From NCBI GenBank assembly GCA_002449695.1, contig DJXI01000024.1, positions 65,956 to 129,955 on the forward strand: 64,000 nucleotides of DNA. Reading direction: 5' to 3'. The DNA is from Verrucomicrobia bacterium UBA7008. Lineage in GTDB: Bacteria > Verrucomicrobiota > Kiritimatiellia > RFP12 > UBA1067. The number at the start of each line of letters is the position of its first letter. Position 1 is the stretch's first letter. The position numbers were made by a program, and so were the translations under genes. The notes below the pieces were generated by a model, which worked only from the letters and a program-made list of their open reading frames with translations, was not told the origin of the DNA and searched no databases. This document shows positions 60,996 to 64,000 of the stretch, one piece after another.

Positions 60996-61556
60996 CTACA
61001 GGTTGTTCACGTTGCCGATCAGCACGGTGTTGATGCTCTTCAGGACGTTCGACACCATGTCGTACGCCTGGTCGCGCTTCGTCGTCTGCGACTGCAGCTC
61101 GATCATCGTCTGCTGGCTGAACGAGTTTTTGGAATCCATCAGCGATTCGAGCGCCGACAGGAATTCCGTACTGGATGCGTTTACCGTGCCGGACGGGACT
61201 TCGTCCATCTCCATGATGTCGGTCAAAAAGTCGTAGTATGTGTATCCGGTTCCCAGATACGTCACTCTCCTGCTCTTCATGTTGACGTCGCCCTCGAGCA
61301 CGTTCGACTCGATCTGCGTCATCAACTCCAGCTGTTCGGTCGTGTTTTCGAGCGTATTCATCTTCGAGACGATGTCCGTTTCGAGGGCGGCCGCGCGCTG
61401 GAGGCAGAGCGCCATCACGAGCTGCCCTATGGACAAGAGCCGCGGAGAGCCGTCGGCGTTCGTCACGCCGTCAACGGTGTACACGTTGGCCGTAAGATAT
61501 TCGCCCGAGGCCGGGCTCTGCATCGAGAGATAGATCTGGTCCACTTCTATTGCCAT
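60996..61556 (-). CDS. Helical secreted-filament-like protein, paralog 4 of 4
   Basis: The protein has 186 residues and no signal peptide. The N-terminal helix motif is LLSIGQLVMALCLQRAAALE followed by VSKMNTLENTTEQLE. The C-terminal coiled coil is TMIELQSQTTKRDQAYDMVS, ending SINTVLIGNVNNL. It shares both ends with the neighbour at 61569. The layout (helix, variable middle, C-terminal coiled coil, no Sec signal) resembles EspA/SseB type III secretion filament proteins; that link is by memory of family appearance only. AAGGAGGCTGAC precedes the ATG. Confidence 0.6.
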   Translation of the reverse strand: MAIEVDQIYLSMQSPASGEYLTANVYTVDGVTNADGSPRLLSIGQLVMALCLQRAAALETDIVSKMNTLENTTEQLELMTQIESNVLEGDVNMKSRRVTYLGTGYTYYDFLTDIMEMDEVPSGTVNASSTEFLSALESLMDSKNSFSQQTMIELQSQTTKRDQAYDMVSNVLKSINTVLIGNVNNL

Positions 61557-61568
61557 GTCAGCCTCCTT

Positions 61569-62075
61569 TTAGAAGTTGGTTGCGCCGCCGTTCTGCGACG
61601 AGCCGAGCGCACGGATGATGTTGGAAGACGCGGAATACGCCACGTCTCTGCGGTTTACCAGCGTCTGCAAATCGATCATGTCGGTCTGCTGCTGCTGCGT
61701 GAGGGCGTTGGCCTTGGTTTTAAGAGCCGTGATGGCCGACATCCGCTTCGCGTAGGTGTCGATGGCGTCCGGCAGCTCGTCGGTGATGTCGAGATTGTTC
61801 TTGCAGTACGCCTTGATCGTCGCCCAATCGCCGCCGCCGTCGGCGATCTCCGACATGAACGCCGACACCTTTTCGAGCTTTTCGGATTCGCCTGCCAGCC
61901 GGTTCATCTTCACGACGCCCTGCGCCTCGTACTCGGCGGCCGAGCGCATCGAAACGGCAATCACGAGTTGGCCGAGAGTGAGCCCGTCCGCCAGTTCGGT
62001 TCCGTAAAGCGAAATCGCGTCCGCGCCGGCGGGCGCGTAGCGGTTGGTGGCGATCTGTTCGATTGTCAGCGCCAT
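61569..62075 (-). CDS. Helical secreted-filament-like protein, paralog 3 of 4
   Basis: The protein has 168 residues. N-terminal LTLGQLVIAVSMRSAAEYEA then VVKMNRLAGESEKLEKVSAF; middle ITDELPDAIDTYAKRMSAI; C-terminal coiled coil ALKTKANALTQQQQTDMIDL then QTLVNRRDVAYSASSNII. The middle and end segments are the ones that most recall EspA (LPDEV..., AKANNLTT..., ARSDMQSL). The start at 62075 overlaps the preceding stop by one base (TAATG), with AAGGAATC as ribosome site. The longer frame to 62570 is a shadow of the upstream gene. Confidence 0.62.
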   Translation of the reverse strand: MALTIEQIATNRYAPAGADAISLYGTELADGLTLGQLVIAVSMRSAAEYEAQGVVKMNRLAGESEKLEKVSAFMSEIADGGGDWATIKAYCKNNLDITDELPDAIDTYAKRMSAITALKTKANALTQQQQTDMIDLQTLVNRRDVAYSASSNIIRALGSSQNGGATNF

Positions 62076-62611
62076 TACAGATTCCTTATCAGGTTGCTTC
62101 TCGTGTCGCCGATCTTGCTCATGAGATCCGACGCCGTGGAGAACGCCTCGTCGCGGCGGTCCACGAGCGACTGAAGGCGCGTCATGTCCTTCTGCGCCTC
62201 GTTGTTCAGTGCGTCGATCTTGCTCTTCACCTTCTGCAACCACTCCTCGACCTCGTACTTCGTCATGTGCAGGTCGCTCCAGTCGAGCGAGCCGAAGATC
62301 GAGATCAGAATGTCCTTGGACGACTGCTGCAAGTATCCTCTGCGCTTGTCGCCATCGTCGTCGCTTTCGAATTGCGCCTGGAGCTTGGTGAGGTCGGCGA
62401 GCACGTTTCCGAGATCTTCGAGCGTCTTGTTCCGGTTCGTGATGCGCGTGGAAAGCGGCTTGACCTCGCCCTCCACCGCCGTGGCGCGATTCTCGGATAT
62501 CTTGATCATGATATCCTGGAAATCGACCGGCGCACCGTTCAGCTTGTAGTCGCCGAACGACGCACCCCACGTCTGGGAAAGCGTTATGTTGTTCGTTGCT
62601 ATCTCCGACAT
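62075..62611 (-). CDS. Helical secreted-filament-like protein, paralog 2 of 4
   Basis: The protein has 178 residues with no signal peptide. It has FQDIMIKISENRATAVEGEV in place of the GQLV helix, a long charged coiled coil (NRNKTLEDLGNVLADLTKLQ) and the shared end DMTRLQSLVDRRDEAFSTAS. AAGGAGGACTT precedes the ATG. It is coupled to the next gene by a one-base overlap. Confidence 0.6.
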   Translation of the reverse strand: MSEIATNNITLSQTWGASFGDYKLNGAPVDFQDIMIKISENRATAVEGEVKPLSTRITNRNKTLEDLGNVLADLTKLQAQFESDDDGDKRRGYLQQSSKDILISIFGSLDWSDLHMTKYEVEEWLQKVKSKIDALNNEAQKDMTRLQSLVDRRDEAFSTASDLMSKIGDTRSNLIRNL

Positions 62612-62639
62612 AAGTCCTCCTTGACGTTCAATCTTTCCT

Positions 62640-62684
62640 TGGCCGGCACAGCGGCCGGCCCTCCCCTTTCAACCTTCAACTTCC
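62640..62684 (-). repeat. Hairpin and short-period tract between paralogs 1 and 2
   Basis: GGCCG/CGGCC-type stem around 62640-62660, followed by TTTCAACCTTCAACTTCC (62667-62684), which overlaps the stop of paralog 1. It may attenuate transcription between the two genes. Confidence 0.5.
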
Positions 62685-63227
62685 GATGTTGCCGATTGTC
62701 GAGCTTGCAGCATGGTTTGCTTTCGTGATGACCTTGGCAGCGTTCGAATACGCATTGTCGCGCTTGGTGATGAACGACTGGAGTGTCACGATATCCTGCT
62801 GTATGTCGTTGTCCTCCCTGTCGACGGCATACTGCAGATTCGTCTTCGCCTTCTGCAGATTGCCGAACTCCATCTTGTCGCCGTCCCAAGAGAGCGACAC
62901 GCCGTACCGGTTCGCGATTTCCTTCACCCTGGAGGCGTGGTCGATCTTGGTCTTCGTGCTCGATTTCGCGTCATGGTCGAGCGATCCGACGGCCTTGGCG
63001 ACGTAGGAGAGCGCCTCGGCGAGCTCGTCGATCTTCACCTGCCGCGCCCTGACGACGGCGGTATAGGAACTTGTCGTGTCCTCGATGGCGACGGCCTGCC
63101 TGAAAGACGCCATGGCCACGGCGTCGATGAAGTTCTGCCCGGACTTTCCATTTACGGTGTACTGCATCTGCCGCACACCGTACACGGAATTGTCCGCTAT
63201 CGCATCCGGTACTATCAGACTGTTCAT
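62676..63227 (-). CDS. Helical secreted-filament-like protein, paralog 1 of 4
   Basis: The protein has 183 residues. The N-terminus is SVYGVRQMQYTVNGKSGQNF, followed by FIDAVAMASFRQAVAIEDTT. A long middle helix follows, and the shared end is DIVTLQSFITKRDNAYSNAA. It is the most diverged member of the set. AGGAGATTTCG precedes the ATG. It has its own promoter and is the likely first gene of the paralog operon. Confidence 0.6.
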   Translation of the reverse strand: MNSLIVPDAIADNSVYGVRQMQYTVNGKSGQNFIDAVAMASFRQAVAIEDTTSSYTAVVRARQVKIDELAEALSYVAKAVGSLDHDAKSSTKTKIDHASRVKEIANRYGVSLSWDGDKMEFGNLQKAKTNLQYAVDREDNDIQQDIVTLQSFITKRDNAYSNAAKVITKANHAASSTIGNIGS

Positions 63228-63250
63228 CGAAATCTCCTGTTTGCACGTGA

Positions 63251-63259
63251 ATTATATCA
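63251..63259 (-). promoter_or_regulatory. Extended -10 promoter of the helical paralog operon
   Basis: Minus strand TGATATAAT, 23 nt before the ATG at 63227. It could drive the four paralogs and, by read-through, the giant gene. Confidence 0.65.
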
Positions 63260-63296
63260 TATATTTCGCATCTGGAACGGGCGGTTTTTGATTTTT

Positions 63297-64000
63297 CTAT
63301 GCCAGGTCCTTCGCATCGATCATAATTTCGTTGCCGATGCGGTTGCCGACGTCGCCGTATTTCTCGTTGCCGAACTTCGCCTCCAGGGGCGCAAACATGT
63401 AGTCGAGGACGTCCGCGATCCACGCCCTTTCGTCCTCGTCCTCCGGCAGGTGTTCGAGGATCCACGCCATGTTGTCGATCATCTTGTGGATGCCCGCGCC
63501 GTCGAGGACGTCCCCCGACACGAGGCGGTCCGCGAGCTGCGGATACTTCGTGCGGAGCTTCTCCTCCGCCCACTGGATTGCGTTCTTCTGCGCCTTGGTG
63601 AGGTTCTCCTTGCGGATTCCCGGCGCCTCTTTCGGCGTGAAGAACGACGCGAAGAGCGAGGAGCCGTGGCAGATGGACTCGACGATGTCGCCGAACCTGT
63701 AGTTGCGCGTCTTCATGCCTTTCGAGACCGCGTCATACTTGTCGAATAACTTCACGTGCGCCGTCGAGCAGAATATGCCGAACGTCTCGCACTTGAGGAA
63801 GAGCCGGCGCCGCGGGCCGTTCCCGTTGCCGCCGTTCTTGAGCCCGTCCTCGTCCGGAATCGTGAAGAAGTGGAACGTCCTCATGCCGTTCAGGAGCCCG
63901 CCCGCGCCGGTCGGGACGTCGTAGCCGCGCGGCATGTTGAGGTGGCCGTCGACGCGCGCCGACTGGTAGGGCTTCGCGTGCGTCGACGTGCGGATGTAGA
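63297..64000 (-). CDS. Protein of unknown function, 5' end outside window
   Basis: The frame is open through base 64000, so the true start lies beyond; the ATG at 63935 is internal or alternative. About 234 residues are visible. They include ARVDGHLNMPRGYDVPTGAG, TFHFFTIPDEDG, LFLKCETFGIFCSTAHVKLF and ESICHGSSLFASFF. The helical end (AWILEHLPEDEDERAWIADV, LEAKFGNEKYGDVGNRIG) is rich in charged residues. I recognise no family. Its place just upstream of the filament-like paralogs makes a secreted effector-like or apparatus-linked protein possible, but nothing in the sequence proves it. Confidence 0.7.
   Translation of the reverse strand, partial: YIRTSTHAKPYQSARVDGHLNMPRGYDVPTGAGGLLNGMRTFHFFTIPDEDGLKNGGNGNGPRRRLFLKCETFGIFCSTAHVKLFDKYDAVSKGMKTRNYRFGDIVESICHGSSLFASFFTPKEAPGIRKENLTKAQKNAIQWAEEKLRTKYPQLADRLVSGDVLDGAGIHKMIDNMAWILEHLPEDEDERAWIADVLDYMFAPLEAKFGNEKYGDVGNRIGNEIMIDAKDLA

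Noticed and set aside
62076-62570. N-terminal extension of paralog 3 to 62570
   Set aside because: The extra 165 residues are an out-of-frame reading of paralog 2; the ATG at 62075 has a ribosome site and a coupled overlap.

Overview
The window is GC-rich, densely coded and mostly read from the minus strand. It looks like a carbohydrate-degrading member of the PVC superphylum, with the Kiritimatiellota/Lentisphaerae side the best guess. The reasons are the many separately promoted secreted glycoside hydrolases with no SusC/SusD pair, a XylR-like AraC regulator, a block of type II pseudopilins, a very large Gly-rich repeat protein and helical proteins resembling type III secretion filaments. 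The taxonomic call is inference. I saw no rRNA or tRNA gene, CRISPR array or insertion sequence.

Layout. 1-2.3 kb: the 5' part of a secreted beta-helix-type protein and an unrecognised basic protein whose leader holds six Shine-Dalgarno-like tandem units. 2.3-7.3 kb: two secreted glycosidases around a XylR-like regulator. 7.3-14.2 kb: guaA, hisF, a TonB-like membrane protein, hisH, rnhC, a possible small gene and galM. 14.2-18.9 kb: a tightly overlapping operon gspG-gspH-gspI-gspJ-gspK-rluD. 19.1-24.6 kb: aspS, then mraZ-rsmH-ftsL-ftsI. 24.7-29.2 kb: dnaX-nfeD-SPFH protein-nucleotidyltransferase-comF. 29.6-31.2 kb: an HU-like gene and a MurC-like ligase. 31.4-50.0 kb: a saccharolytic block of GH2 enzymes, a GDSL-SASA-GH2 fusion, a GH95 enzyme, a lipoprotein flavodoxin and a transglutaminase-like protein. 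50.1-64.0 kb: a 3598-residue modular surface-type protein, four tandem paralogous helical proteins and a partial gene of unknown function.

The strongest new signal is regulatory. Six glycosidase genes (starts 4119, 7274, 34534, 41055, 44446, 46764) share a 14-bp palindrome, consensus TACCCGATCGGGTA. It lies 22-24 bp (23 in four cases) upstream of the -10 box, which centres it near -42.5, the usual class II activator position. These promoters lack a clear -35 box, whereas several housekeeping promoters here have TTGNNN at 17-19 bp. In most of the glycosidase genes the -10 box is only 6-8 nt from the ATG, so the mRNAs should be leaderless. This suggests one dedicated activator switching on a dispersed secreted-enzyme regulon for decorated (acetylated, fucosylated, galactosylated) glycans.

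The second system is the 61-63.2 kb cluster. Its four paralogs share a C-terminal motif around LQxxxxxRDxAY, and two also share an N-terminal LGQLV motif. They recall EspA/SseB type III secretion filament proteins and are encoded just upstream of the giant repeat protein.
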